Source of the DNA: Alphaproteobacteria bacterium
GTDB lineage: Bacteria; Pseudomonadota; Alphaproteobacteria; Rickettsiales; UBA998
Length of the DNA stretch: 64,000 nt
NCBI GenBank assembly: GCA_004293935.1
Contig: RDZH01000017.1
Coordinates: forward strand, 1 to 64,000
Direction of reading: 5' to 3'
Shown one piece after another: positions 32,221-42,426 of this stretch; position 1 is the first letter of the stretch; every line of letters starts with the position of its first letter. Made by a program: the position numbers and the translations under genes. The notes beneath the pieces are model-generated. The model saw only the letters and a list, made by a program, of their open reading frames with translations. It did not search any database and was not told the DNA's origin.

Positions 32221-33684
32221 TCATTTTTTCCCATGTTTGAGCCATAGTCGCATGGCATCGCGTAGCCCTTCACGACGATTATCCAAAATAGGGTCGAGCA
32301 AAGCGTCATTGCCGAGGTGCGATTGGATGAATATATCATCCGTGTGCGGATCACGCTTTGGCGTATAATCATTTAAGATGTGCGCGCATCCTGCGGTGAT
32401 GCCATAAGCCATGTCCGCTAATTGTCCAAGGATGAACGCAAAACAACGTTGATGTTCGTGCAGCAAATCAATAGCGGGATGTTTGAATTTGAGCTTGGCG
32501 CGATGGCGATGATATAAGGCTAGGGCAAGCATCACTTGTTGATTGTGCATCAAGCCATAGCCTAATGTAGAAATCATGCGTTCAAAGGCATATTCTGCAC
32601 GATAATCAGGATGTACGGTCATGGCGACATCACTTACCCAGCAAAAGGCGCGTACTAAGCGTTCATCATGCATATCACACGGCAAAACGGTAAGAATCCA
32701 ATCAGCGAGGGCGCAACGATAATGTGGATTAGAGTTTGGTGCTGCCATGGCTTGCATCATAGCAAGCAATGGGTCATATGGAAGTTTGGGCGGATGCACT
32801 GTCATCAACGCTCCTTCACGAATCCCCCCGGAAGAAAATAATATGCGTGATGCAGTGGATTGGATCATGAGGGTATGCAGCACGATTAATGCGGGGATAA
32901 TCCCATCATAACGCCGCCGTGGTACGGCTTCTAGGCGAATCCCTTTGCTCACATCATGGCGCATCTGCTGCAATAATTGTTCAATTTCATCACGCGTCAA
33001 AACATAATCATGGATGACATGCAACGGGTAATTGTGACGGCGCATATGATGTTTGGCAATCGCACGGAAACTTCCACCTACCGCATAAAGGGTTGATATT
33101 TCTGGTAATTCAATGATTTTAAGCATGTCAGTAAGATGACGTGCTAGCCCTTCATCCTTATGTTCTTGATAATATTTGGTGAATCCTAAGACTCCCATCG
33201 GCAAAGAACACAGCGCATCGACTTCCCCATGCGACATAATATGCGCACATTCCGTACTTCCTCCCCCCATATCCACCACAAGCCCTGAAGGTTGATAGGT
33301 GGTGCATAAGACTCCGCGTGCTGCATAAAGTGCTTCTTCCTTGCCCGTGAGAATAGTGATGGGATAGCCTAAGATTTTGGTGAGTTCCGCAGCAAAAGAT
33401 GATCCATCACGGGCATTGCGGATGGCAGCCGTGGCAAGTACGATCACTTCATTGGGCTTGCGGGCATGAATCAGTTGCGCAAAACGGCGAATGGTGCGCA
33501 GCACATGCTCTTTTGCTTCTTTTTTGAGTGTTCCACCTTCGGATACGCCTTCACCGAGTAAGCAGCTATGTTTTTCGTTGAACATAGGTTGTGCGTGACT
33601 ACCACGATATTCATAAAACACTAAGCGCACACTATTTGAACCAATATCAACAACGGCAACTAATGAATCAGTGCTATAGGGCAT
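32221..33684 (-). CDS. Ppx/GppA family exopolyphosphatase / guanosine pentaphosphatase
   Basis: VAVVDIGSNSVRLVFYE, VLATAAIRNARDG and GLVVDMGGGSTECAHI. Confidence 0.94.
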   Translation of the reverse strand: MPYSTDSLVAVVDIGSNSVRLVFYEYRGSHAQPMFNEKHSCLLGEGVSEGGTLKKEAKEHVLRTIRRFAQLIHARKPNEVIVLATAAIRNARDGSSFAAELTKILGYPITILTGKEEALYAARGVLCTTYQPSGLVVDMGGGSTECAHIMSHGEVDALCSLPMGVLGFTKYYQEHKDEGLARHLTDMLKIIELPEISTLYAVGGSFRAIAKHHMRRHNYPLHVIHDYVLTRDEIEQLLQQMRHDVSKGIRLEAVPRRRYDGIIPALIVLHTLMIQSTASRILFSSGGIREGALMTVHPPKLPYDPLLAMMQAMAAPNSNPHYRCALADWILTVLPCDMHDERLVRAFCWVSDVAMTVHPDYRAEYAFERMISTLGYGLMHNQQVMLALALYHRHRAKLKFKHPAIDLLHEHQRCFAFILGQLADMAYGITAGCAHILNDYTPKRDPHTDDIFIQSHLGNDALLDPILDNRREGLRDAMRLWLKHGKK

Positions 33685-33689
33685 AATGA

Positions 33690-34724
33690 TTACTCCACAT
33701 AGGCATCATAGGGACGGCGAAATTGTTCCAGTTGGAAATTGCCAAGGGCATAGAGCCAATCACGGGTACGTTCATTGATGGCTTGGGCTTCTTCCGCTAC
33801 TTCAAGAATTGGTTTGATGTTGGGTTGTGATTCATCGCGTATGTCAGGGTCAGCATCGGCATGGAATCGCGCCCATACGGCATCATTGATGGTGTGAAAA
33901 TAGATGGTGAGTAGCAGGCCATCAAAGGTGGTGACGTACAGCACATCAGGCGTTGTGCCGAATACTTTGCTTGCAGGCAGCACATCTGTGAATAAGATAC
34001 GTTCAAAAAATACGGCAGGATCAAGGGGGCGATGTTCGCGCTCTTTGCGTCCATCGTCAGGTTGAGGCAGCAATGCCAAACGTTCCGTACTACGCAGACG
34101 GCTAAATTGATAGTTTTGTCCTTCTGAAAACTGATAGCGAATCGCCGCAATGCGTGCTGCATTAATAGAAAACATGGAACGATCTGCCCAATCAGCTACA
34201 TTGGGTTTGGTTTCAAGGCGACCACTCACCAACAAAGCCTCCGCTTGCCCTTCATGGCGCACATAGGTTGCAGAGCGATCACGGTTGAGATTACCAATCC
34301 ATATATCATGCACTATGGTAGTGCCGTGCATAAGCTGGAGGCGTACCGCGTGTTCTTCATCAAGCCCTAAATCCGCATAACGTTGTGGATCGGAGGTTTT
34401 CGGGGCGCGAATCTCGCTTTGCGTCAAAAGTAGCATTAAGGCACGGATCATTGGCTCAGAAGCGGGGAAGCCGTGCATTTGTTCAATCGCCCATATGCCA
34501 TGCTCAGTACGTGCCATCGTGACCTTGCTGTCCGTATGCTCTAGGCGGATCTGATCAATGCTCTCTAAAGATGCGCTCAAATCAGGGAACAGGCGAGGAT
34601 GCGTGACCACATCATCATTATGTGTTCTGTGTATCTGATTAGGGCGTATCACCATAGCAGCGATGACCATGAGTATGGTGAATAAGGCAACCATGCCCTC
34701 ACGGCGCGATATAAATTTTTTCAT
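33690..34724 (-). CDS. DUF4340 domain-containing protein
   Basis: Single N-terminal TM; LGLDEEHAVRLQLMHGTTIVHDIWIGNLNRDRSATYVRHEGQAEALLVSG; located beside the GldG-like gene. Confidence 0.8.
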   Translation of the reverse strand: MKKFISRREGMVALFTILMVIAAMVIRPNQIHRTHNDDVVTHPRLFPDLSASLESIDQIRLEHTDSKVTMARTEHGIWAIEQMHGFPASEPMIRALMLLLTQSEIRAPKTSDPQRYADLGLDEEHAVRLQLMHGTTIVHDIWIGNLNRDRSATYVRHEGQAEALLVSGRLETKPNVADWADRSMFSINAARIAAIRYQFSEGQNYQFSRLRSTERLALLPQPDDGRKEREHRPLDPAVFFERILFTDVLPASKVFGTTPDVLYVTTFDGLLLTIYFHTINDAVWARFHADADPDIRDESQPNIKPILEVAEEAQAINERTRDWLYALGNFQLEQFRRPYDAYVE

Positions 34725-36601
34725 CGTGCGACTCCTTTTCTATTGCGAATTTTTCTTAAACGTGCAGGAACGATAAATGATGCGATGAATAATAGGCAGG
34801 GAACGCTAAGGATATTAATCCATGCAAGGCGTGTTCCTAATGCTTCAATTTCTTGCTCTAATTGATGTTGGACGGCGCGTAATTGTGTACGTGTCGCAAG
34901 AAATATCTCTCTAAAACGGCTAATTTCTTTTTGTTGTTCTTCTGTGAATAAGGTTTTTGAGTCATTTTGTTGTTTTTCAATGCCTTGCAATTCATGAATC
35001 CGTGTTTCCATGTCAATTAATTGCTCTTTTAGCTCATGCTCTTTGGCACGGTAGCGTTGCTCGGCTTCACGCTTCATCGTATCCAACACTGCAAAGGTAC
35101 GATTTTTGCTGTGACGTGTGCGTAAATTGATTAAAGCCCCTTCGCCTGTGAGATATTCTAAACTATTAAGGATGAACGCACCATTATCGGCTGTAGGCAT
35201 AATAAGGTTTTTCCCTGAAAATTCTTGTGTTTTTGCCCAATAATCATTCTGTAGCATATCGACATCGCCCACCACAATCAGATGAATGGGATGTTCAGAA
35301 CGCGCTAGATGCTTTTTTTGCTGATCTTCGCTAAGGCTTTCACGAGCAAAGGCACTATCGACAATACCATTAAGTTGCGCAGCAAGCACAAGAGGTTTGT
35401 TTTGTGATTTATAGCTGCGATAGATGGATAAGGTCTCGCTTTCTTTTTCTGCATCGGCAACCGAAGCCTGCATGGCATTGACAGAGGTGTGAATGAGTGG
35501 CTCTAGCACCACAGAAGCGTTGTCATCGCGGGTGAAAAATCCTGATTCAATCATACGGACATGTTCTAAGGACGCAGTAATAACAGAATCATCAGAAAAA
35601 TCACTGCCTTTTAGATCAAGCCATGTGACGTTGGGATAGGTGAGTAATTTAGAGGATGCATCCATTGCCTCCACCTGAATTGCGGCATGGCTATCTGCTG
35701 CAACAAAGCCCTCAGAGAATCGTATCCCCCAATGGGATAATAAGGGTTCAAGGGAGCTGTGTTTTTGTTCGAGTGTCGGGATTTTAGCTTTGCTATCCAG
35801 CATGATGAGTGCCTTGCCACCCGCCAAGAGATATTGTTCCAACGCATAGGTAAGTTCTTTGGTAAATCCTACAGGATGCACCACCCAAACCGCATCAACA
35901 TCAGCATCAAAACTTGTAGCATTTTTGTCGATGACCTGCACATCAAAAGTTTCATCCACTTGTTCATAAATCGCCCAAGGCGGAGTAAAGGCTTGCTGCG
36001 TTACTGTTATGCCACGCTCACCACTTAGCCCGCCACGCATCGGTAGCCCACTGATAATGGCAATTTTTTTACGACGAGGTTTTGCCATTTCCGTGATGAG
36101 GCGCATCACGTCATATTCCAAAAATTGTTCGCGGGCAGGGTCAAGAAACGGCATCACCCCACGTTGATCGGTGCTGTTTTCTACGCTCATGCCGAAATAA
36201 AATTTAGTGCCTGCGGTATCCATGGGAATACCTTCAAGTCCATGCGTCATGGCTAAATCTTCTGATTCCGTAAAGGGTTCAGGATTCAAAAATTCCACCT
36301 TCAACATGCCCCTTGTGCGCTCAACAGATTGCGCTAAAAGGTTACGCACGCGCACCACATAGGCTTGAAAAATAGGCAAATCCTTTGCGGCACGTTCACT
36401 AAAAAATACGCGAATGGTAATGGGTTCTTTGAGATTGTGCAGTAAGGTGGTGGTGGCATCAGAAAGACTATAGAGTTTCTGCTCGGTTGCATCCACGCGT
36501 ATATCATAGGCTAGGTTGCGCACAAGCATATTGCTCGCGAATAAGAGTATGAGTGCCATGATGCTGTTGAATATTAATCGGGGTGAAGCGATAGTACGCA
36601 T
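34721..36601 (-). CDS. GldG-family ABC-type protein (ABC_transp_aux / DUF7088-like)
   Basis: DATEQKLYSLSDATTTLLHNLKEPITIRVFFSERAAKDLP..FQAYVVRVRNLLAQ, VVGDVDMLQNDYW and a C-terminal TM; cluster context. Confidence 0.87.
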   Translation of the reverse strand: MRTIASPRLIFNSIMALILLFASNMLVRNLAYDIRVDATEQKLYSLSDATTTLLHNLKEPITIRVFFSERAAKDLPIFQAYVVRVRNLLAQSVERTRGMLKVEFLNPEPFTESEDLAMTHGLEGIPMDTAGTKFYFGMSVENSTDQRGVMPFLDPAREQFLEYDVMRLITEMAKPRRKKIAIISGLPMRGGLSGERGITVTQQAFTPPWAIYEQVDETFDVQVIDKNATSFDADVDAVWVVHPVGFTKELTYALEQYLLAGGKALIMLDSKAKIPTLEQKHSSLEPLLSHWGIRFSEGFVAADSHAAIQVEAMDASSKLLTYPNVTWLDLKGSDFSDDSVITASLEHVRMIESGFFTRDDNASVVLEPLIHTSVNAMQASVADAEKESETLSIYRSYKSQNKPLVLAAQLNGIVDSAFARESLSEDQQKKHLARSEHPIHLIVVGDVDMLQNDYWAKTQEFSGKNLIMPTADNGAFILNSLEYLTGEGALINLRTRHSKNRTFAVLDTMKREAEQRYRAKEHELKEQLIDMETRIHELQGIEKQQNDSKTLFTEEQQKEISRFREIFLATRTQLRAVQHQLEQEIEALGTRLAWINILSVPCLLFIASFIVPARLRKIRNRKGVAR

Positions 36602-36606
36602 AATGT

Positions 36607-37338
36607 TTATCCTTTTTTATATTCCACGATCAGTAAGGTCATGTAGAGCCAAAAGATGATGGAACTAACAAAATAAAATATACTTGGTAATTCCAGCACG
36701 CCATGCATCATATCATCAAAATTGCTGAGGAAACTCATTGCTAAGCACAGATTCAGCACGGATTGCGGCAACCATCCTTCTAAAAAATTCGTCACCACGG
36801 GAAAGCCTAATAAGACACACACCAATGTCACCGCTGCGGTGATAATAAAAGCGACGATTTGGCTACGCGTCGTTGCTGACATCGCACTTCCTAGGGCAAT
36901 ATACGCCCCCGCCATAAGTCCACTACCAAGATAAGATACGAAAATCACCCCATGATCAGGATTGCCTAAATAATTCACGGTAATCCATAGAGGCAAGGTG
37001 CAGGCAAGGGCTACCAGCACAAACCACCATGCGGCTAAAAACTTCCCAATAATGATCTGCGAAATAGGTACAGGAAGCGTCATAAGCAATTCTCCCGTAC
37101 CGCTATGGCGTTCTTCTGCCCAAAGGCGCATAGTCACGGCGGGGACAAGAAACACATAAAGCCACGGATGCCAACGAAAAAACGGCTCTAAATCGGCAAT
37201 GCCACGTGTGAAATAATTGCCAAGATAAAAGGTAAATGCACCCGATACCAGCAAAAATACCACTAAAAACACATAGGCTACGGGTGTTTGAAAATAGCTA
37301 CGAAATTCTCTTTGTGCTATGGTGAAGATGCCGCTCAT
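36607..37338 (-). CDS. ABC transporter permease (GldF-like, ABC-2 type)
   Basis: TIAQREFRSYFQTPVAYVFLVVFLLVSGAFTFYLGNYF; WAEERHSGTGELLMTLPVPISQIIIGKFLAA. Confidence 0.9.
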   Translation of the reverse strand: MSGIFTIAQREFRSYFQTPVAYVFLVVFLLVSGAFTFYLGNYFTRGIADLEPFFRWHPWLYVFLVPAVTMRLWAEERHSGTGELLMTLPVPISQIIIGKFLAAWWFVLVALACTLPLWITVNYLGNPDHGVIFVSYLGSGLMAGAYIALGSAMSATTRSQIVAFIITAAVTLVCVLLGFPVVTNFLEGWLPQSVLNLCLAMSFLSNFDDMMHGVLELPSIFYFVSSIIFWLYMTLLIVEYKKG

Positions 37339-38066
37339 TGTTTATTCCCCTGCTGTGCCAGCATACAAAATACCTCGTCTAAATTGTCATTTTTATAGGT
37401 TGCGCGTAATTGGGCGGGCGTGCCATCTGCGATTAATGTACCGTTGGATATAATCACAGCACGGCTGCATACGGCATCCACTTCTTCTAAAATATGGGTG
37501 GAAATAATCATCGCTTTGTGCTGCGCCATGGAACGAATAAGGGCGCGAACTTCACGTTTTTGCAAGGGATCAAGTCCGTCAGTTGGTTCATCCAATATCA
37601 GCACCTCGGGGTCATGGATAATGGCTTGCGCCATCCCTACGCGACGTTTATAGCCCTTAGAGAGCGTGTCAATCGGTTGCTCGAGAACAGATTCAAGCTG
37701 CAACCAGCCAATCACCAACTCAAGCCGTTCACGCGTGCGGGCGCGGGATAATCCCCGCATTTTTGCCATAAAACATAAAAGCTGATAGGGGGTCATTTCA
37801 GGATAAAGCGGCACACCTTCAGGCACATAACCAATGCGTTGTTGCGCTTCTACAGGGTGTCGCATCACATCGATGCCATCAATCGTGATGCTTCCTGCAT
37901 CAGGCGTGAGGTAGCCCGTAATCATCCGCATGGTTGTTGTTTTTCCTGCGCCATTTGGTCCAAGAAAGCCCAACACCTCCCCGTTCGCAACGGATAAAGA
38001 AAGATTGCGCACGGCATGTACCGATCCAAATCGTTTTGATAATCCTTTACATTCGATACGTAGCAT
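37335..38066 (-). CDS. ABC transporter ATP-binding protein (GldA-like)
   Basis: GFLGPNGAGKTTTMRMITGYL, LSKGYKRRVGMAQAIIHDPEVLILDEPTDGLDP. Confidence 0.94.
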   Translation of the reverse strand: MLRIECKGLSKRFGSVHAVRNLSLSVANGEVLGFLGPNGAGKTTTMRMITGYLTPDAGSITIDGIDVMRHPVEAQQRIGYVPEGVPLYPEMTPYQLLCFMAKMRGLSRARTRERLELVIGWLQLESVLEQPIDTLSKGYKRRVGMAQAIIHDPEVLILDEPTDGLDPLQKREVRALIRSMAQHKAMIISTHILEEVDAVCSRAVIISNGTLIADGTPAQLRATYKNDNLDEVFCMLAQQGNKQ

Positions 38067-38134
38067 TGCGCACTCATAAATTAATTGTAAGACAGGTCAC
38101 TCTATGCTTATGTATAGAGCTATTCTGCTATAAG

Positions 38135-39583
38135 TCAAGTCCCGCAAAAGGTTTCATAGGCACATGATCCCTTAGGTGGTGGTTGTGTACGATATTTTTC
38201 TTGCGGTTCGGCGTAGGGAGTGCGCAGTGTTTCAACTAATGCGTGTAATGGGCGCATATCCCCTACATCATTGGGTGTGACGGCTGCTTCTAATGCTTCT
38301 TCCACAAGGTGGTTGCGGGCAATTACAGCGGGATTATTGCGCTGCATGAGGGCAGTATCGGGCTGCATGGCGCGCCATTGCTGCACCCATCCATGCCACA
38401 AAGGATGGGTGTGCATTGTCTGTTGCGCGTAGTTTTCCGCATCATGGTTTACTAATTCGGCAAGAGTACGGAATGTCAGCGTATAATCTGCCTCACATGC
38501 GTGCATCATGGTGAGTAACGGCGTGAGAACCGCCCATAATGTCTGTTCGGCATGATGTGCAATGCCTAACTTCTTTTGCATTCCGTGTGCATAGCTACGC
38601 TCAAAGGCAGCATAAAATAACTCACGCACCTGATCCGCCTGCATAGGCTGCTCTAAAACTGGGCGCAATGACTCACTCAATACCCAAAGATTCCATACGG
38701 CAATGCTTGGTTGATTCCCATAAGCATAGCGTCCATAGCGATCAATAGAAGAAAATACGGTAGCGGGATCATAATGATTCATGAAGGCGCATGGACCAAA
38801 ATCAATCGTTTCTCCACTGAGTGTCATATTATCTGTATTCATCACGCCATGGATAAACCCAACCAGCATCCATGCGGCGATTAACTCCGCTTGTGCATGA
38901 ATGACAGCGCGTAGTAAGGCTTCATACGGGCGCGCTTCTTCCATAAGATGCGGATAATGGCGTTGTAGGGCATAATCTGCAACCGCTTTTAATGCTTCAT
39001 ATTCTTGATGTGCTGCAAAATATTCGCATGTTCCGACCCGTATATGACTTGCAGCAATGCGCATCATCACGCCAGCAGGCTGTATAGGGTGCAATGTATG
39101 TGGGCGTTTGATGATCATGGAGGATGCGATCACGCCTAAGGTGCGTGTGGTTGGAATGCCCAACCCTGCCATTGCTTCACTAATGATATATTCGCGCAGT
39201 GCGGGCATCAGTGGGCAACGTCCATCACCATTGCGTGAAAAACGCGTTGTGCCTGAACCTTTGAGTTGCACATCCCACAAGCGTCCGTGCGGATCGCGTA
39301 CTTCTCCCAGCATAATAGCGCGCCCATCTCCTAATTGCGGCACAAAATTGCCATATTGATGCCCTGCATAGGCTTGCGCAAATGGTTCGCTGTGCGGTAA
39401 ACGATAGGTGCCGGCAAGCACTTCCGCCCATGATGCGGGGGATAAGGTATCATAATCAATGCCTAAGGCAACGGCGAGTGGTTCGTTCCATACCACCATA
39501 TGCGGATTTGGTACGGGTACGGGATCACGACGTTCAAAACAAAGAGGCGGTTGCTTAAGATAAGTGTGTGGTGCATCAAACAT
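38135..39583 (-). CDS. selO: Protein adenylyltransferase SelO (YdiU/UPF0061 family)
   Basis: YAGHQYGNFVPQLGDGRAIMLGEV, LKGSGTTRFSRNGDGR, GFIHGVMNTDNMTLSGETIDFGPCAFM and C-terminal ETFCGT. Confidence 0.96.
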   Translation of the reverse strand: MFDAPHTYLKQPPLCFERRDPVPVPNPHMVVWNEPLAVALGIDYDTLSPASWAEVLAGTYRLPHSEPFAQAYAGHQYGNFVPQLGDGRAIMLGEVRDPHGRLWDVQLKGSGTTRFSRNGDGRCPLMPALREYIISEAMAGLGIPTTRTLGVIASSMIIKRPHTLHPIQPAGVMMRIAASHIRVGTCEYFAAHQEYEALKAVADYALQRHYPHLMEEARPYEALLRAVIHAQAELIAAWMLVGFIHGVMNTDNMTLSGETIDFGPCAFMNHYDPATVFSSIDRYGRYAYGNQPSIAVWNLWVLSESLRPVLEQPMQADQVRELFYAAFERSYAHGMQKKLGIAHHAEQTLWAVLTPLLTMMHACEADYTLTFRTLAELVNHDAENYAQQTMHTHPLWHGWVQQWRAMQPDTALMQRNNPAVIARNHLVEEALEAAVTPNDVGDMRPLHALVETLRTPYAEPQEKYRTQPPPKGSCAYETFCGT

Positions 39584-39592
39584 TGTTCAGTC

Positions 39593-40321
39593 CTATTGTA
39601 TATGCCCTAAGGCAAGAATTTTTCCAGTGCTGCGTTGCCCTTTATGGACGAGTACAACAGCACCACGCGCACGTTCCATACGTTCTTTGCCTAGATTAAT
39701 CGTCGTATCCACTGCATCCCCTTCCCATGCGGGGTGTAAAATATCAATCGTTTGCACAGGATGAGTATAGGTTACTTTTTTACCACGCAATACACCGCCA
39801 CGAATGGCTACCGTTTGTGATGGACCATAGAGCAGCAGTGTGATTTTGGCTTTGTGCGCGCCTAATTTCATTGCGGGGATGCGTATATGTAATCGATCTT
39901 CATCAAGATAGTCTAAAGAAATAGGGGCTATAGGTGTTTTAGTGCGTGCCAAGAGATTGGATAATTTGAAGACATCATTGCCTTTTAAGGTCTCACGACC
40001 ATTAATGATGAATTCTGGAGTGTTAAGTGTACGTTGTGGCGCAATAGTCGTGCTGTAGGAAACTTGTCGTTTGGTACAAAAACCTCGAGACAAGGTATCC
40101 TTCCACCCAGAATAATTCCAATAATCTACAGGGCATGATAAGGTGATGATATGAGGATTTTTTTGTGTAATATGTTCTACCAATGCATCCGCTTTGGGGC
40201 AATCTTCACAGCTTTGTGAGGTGAATAATTCTAACAAGATAGGAGGCTGTGCTGATAATCCCCACGGGATGATTGTCAACATAAGGGTACATAACCACAA
40301 TAAATGAGAAGAAAAATGCAT
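39593..40321 (-). CDS. DUF1223 domain-containing (thioredoxin-like, exported) protein
   Basis: ILLELFTSQSCEDCPKADALV, CPVDYWNYSGWKDTLS and TPEFIINGRE. The track ORF extends to 40396; the internal Met precedes a signal-like sequence. Confidence 0.9.
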   Translation of the reverse strand: MHFSSHLLWLCTLMLTIIPWGLSAQPPILLELFTSQSCEDCPKADALVEHITQKNPHIITLSCPVDYWNYSGWKDTLSRGFCTKRQVSYSTTIAPQRTLNTPEFIINGRETLKGNDVFKLSNLLARTKTPIAPISLDYLDEDRLHIRIPAMKLGAHKAKITLLLYGPSQTVAIRGGVLRGKKVTYTHPVQTIDILHPAWEGDAVDTTINLGKERMERARGAVVLVHKGQRSTGKILALGHIQ

Positions 40322-40404
40322 AATGAACAGCCTAATTGGATGGTTTTTCATATTATAAAACACTCTATTGATATAGTCATATACTATAAGATGCAATAGA
40401 GATA

Positions 40405-40938
40405 ATGATAAAGATGACAGAAGAACAGATACTATATGAAGGTGATTGGTTGCGTTTTTGTCGTCGTGGTACGTTTGAATATGTACGGCGAGTGCGCGGG
40501 CGAGCAGCCGCGATTATCATCGCCATGACGGAAGATCGGCATGTGGTGCTGGTGGAGCAATACCGACATTCGATGGATTGCTCTGCATTAGAGCTTCCCG
40601 CAGGGTTGGTTGGGGATGAAGTGGTCACGCGAGAAGAAACCATCCTTGAAGGGGCGCAGCGTGAATTGCTTGAAGAAACGGGCTATGAAGCGACAAGGAT
40701 GCATCTTATGCATTATGGGCCGGCATCTTCAGGGTTAAGTAGTGAATTGATGTATTTTTGTTATGCCGAAGGGCTGGTGAAGCGGCATGAAGGCGGTGGG
40801 GATGCAACAGAAAATATCATCGTGCATCATGCACCGCTTGTGACAATCCATGATTATCTTGCATCTGCTCAGGAGCGTGGGCTATCGATTGATCCGAAAA
40901 TCTATCTTGGCTTATATTGGATTGGGCAGCGCAGCTAG
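40405..40938 (+). CDS. NUDIX hydrolase (ADP-ribose pyrophosphatase-like)
   Basis: GAQRELLEETGYEATR is the Nudix box; VVLVEQYRHSMDCSALELPAGLV precedes it. Confidence 0.94.
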   Translation: MIKMTEEQILYEGDWLRFCRRGTFEYVRRVRGRAAAIIIAMTEDRHVVLVEQYRHSMDCSALELPAGLVGDEVVTREETILEGAQRELLEETGYEATRMHLMHYGPASSGLSSELMYFCYAEGLVKRHEGGGDATENIIVHHAPLVTIHDYLASAQERGLSIDPKIYLGLYWIGQRS

Positions 40939-41067
40939 AGTAATAGACGAAATGAATTTTAATTTTTATTATTGATTGCTTTGTAAATATATGGTATAAT
41001 AAAGACTATCGTATCATATAGTTCTTTTGATTTTTACTTGGTCATTATTACCTAAAGGCGTACATCT

Positions 41068-41724
41068 ATGGAAGATAACGAATTGCAAGCCAATAGACGC
41101 AATAATAACGCAGGGCGACCTGGTCCTGTCAAGGTAGAGCATGTTTCCTTCATGTATTCTGGTCCTATTATTCAGCATACCCAAGTATGTGTAGGTAATG
41201 ATTGTTATGGTTGGGCTCCTCAAGGTGATGTCGGTTGGCAAGGTGTTGGGTTGAATGCACCTGCAAAATTTTCCTATGAGACGCGTGAAACGGGGCGAGG
41301 GGCGTGGATTTCAGATAGCTATACGATCCCTAATACCACACGGCAAGATGTATTAACTGCTCTTAAAGATTTGGGGCAGGATTTACTGAATGATGGTATA
41401 GGGTACAGTACCAATAATATGGGAAATAATATTAATTGTCATGGGTTTGCAAGTATAGCCAAGGATCAGTTGCCCCAAAGAGCGCAGGTATTAACGCAAT
41501 TAAGAATGCGTGGTGCGAGTATTGGAGAGGACGGCGAAATGGTGTTAGCCAATACGATGAATAATGAACAGTTAAGCAAACTTGAACAAGAAGTGGGACA
41601 GATTTTTGCGCAATTAAAAGAGAAGGGCGTGGTGATGTCAAGCGACGTATTGAATACTACAATTCAAGCCGCTCCCAATGTTCCTACCATGCACGCGAAT
41701 AATAGAGGGATGGAACGGGGATAG
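41068..41724 (+). CDS. Orphan protein, 218 aa, with possible permuted papain-like (PPPDE/LRAT-like) His...NC signature
   Basis: QHTQVCVGNDCYGWAP followed by NMGNNINCHGFASIAKDQL; no recognised family as a whole. Confidence 0.7.
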   Translation: MEDNELQANRRNNNAGRPGPVKVEHVSFMYSGPIIQHTQVCVGNDCYGWAPQGDVGWQGVGLNAPAKFSYETRETGRGAWISDSYTIPNTTRQDVLTALKDLGQDLLNDGIGYSTNNMGNNINCHGFASIAKDQLPQRAQVLTQLRMRGASIGEDGEMVLANTMNNEQLSKLEQEVGQIFAQLKEKGVVMSSDVLNTTIQAAPNVPTMHANNRGMERG

Positions 41725-41765
41725 TTAACAGATACACCGAGACCTCTGTATAACTCTCGCTTCTT

Positions 41766-41796
41766 CTCATACCCGCGAAGGCGGGTATCCATAAAC
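41766..41796. repeat. Family A palindromic repeat, half copy
   Basis: ctcatacccgcgaaggcgggtatccataaac. Confidence 0.75.
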
Positions 41797-42031
41797 TACA
41801 CTTTGTTGGCTTTGTGAATTATGCATAGCTCTTACATCATTAAACAAAGATCATTTTCTCTTGCTATGGTTACTGCAAACTGATACTATCATACTATACC
41901 ACTTATTTTTAGCCATGTACCAATGTAGCTAACCATTTAATTTTTGTCTTTCAAGACAAATAACGCCTTTCCTACCTTAAGTGGGGTATGACTGATTACC
42001 TTTGTACATTGCAAAATTCTTAGGTAACACC

Positions 42032-42313
42032 ATGATTTATCATCGTTCTCAACTCACCAGTTCTAATGGACACGTTACCGGGATCGATAGCCCGATTCCC
42101 TCAAGCCCGCCTGTTGCAAAAGCAAATCGTCATGACGCGTATGTTCAACGATTAGTTGATGGTGGTTTAGAAGCCATTGAGGCAGAAGAAGCACGATTGT
42201 TGGAAAATCGAAAACAAGCCGACAACATCTATGCTTTTGAAGGCATAGATATTGGTTTAGATTTATGCCAACGCGCTCGTACAATCTTACGTGATAAGAA
42301 TCCGCAAGGATAG
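42032..42313 (+). CDS. Hypothetical protein, 93 aa from ATG at 42032
   Basis: ORF followed directly by a strong terminator hairpin. Confidence 0.55.
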   Translation: MIYHRSQLTSSNGHVTGIDSPIPSSPPVAKANRHDAYVQRLVDGGLEAIEAEEARLLENRKQADNIYAFEGIDIGLDLCQRARTILRDKNPQG

Positions 42314-42320
42314 GTTGAAC

Positions 42321-42360
42321 AAGAAAAAGCCCCCCTCATATAAGAGGAGGGCTTTTTCTT
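42321..42360. terminator. Strong rho-independent (bidirectional-looking) terminator
   Basis: aagaaaaagcccccctcatataagaggagggctttttctt: long near-perfect stem with A-rich 5' and T-rich 3' sides. Confidence 0.92.
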
Positions 42361-42426
42361 TATCTATAGCACGTGTCGATAGGCTCTTTAACTAACCTAT
42401 CGTGACGCGCTATAGATAAAATACTG

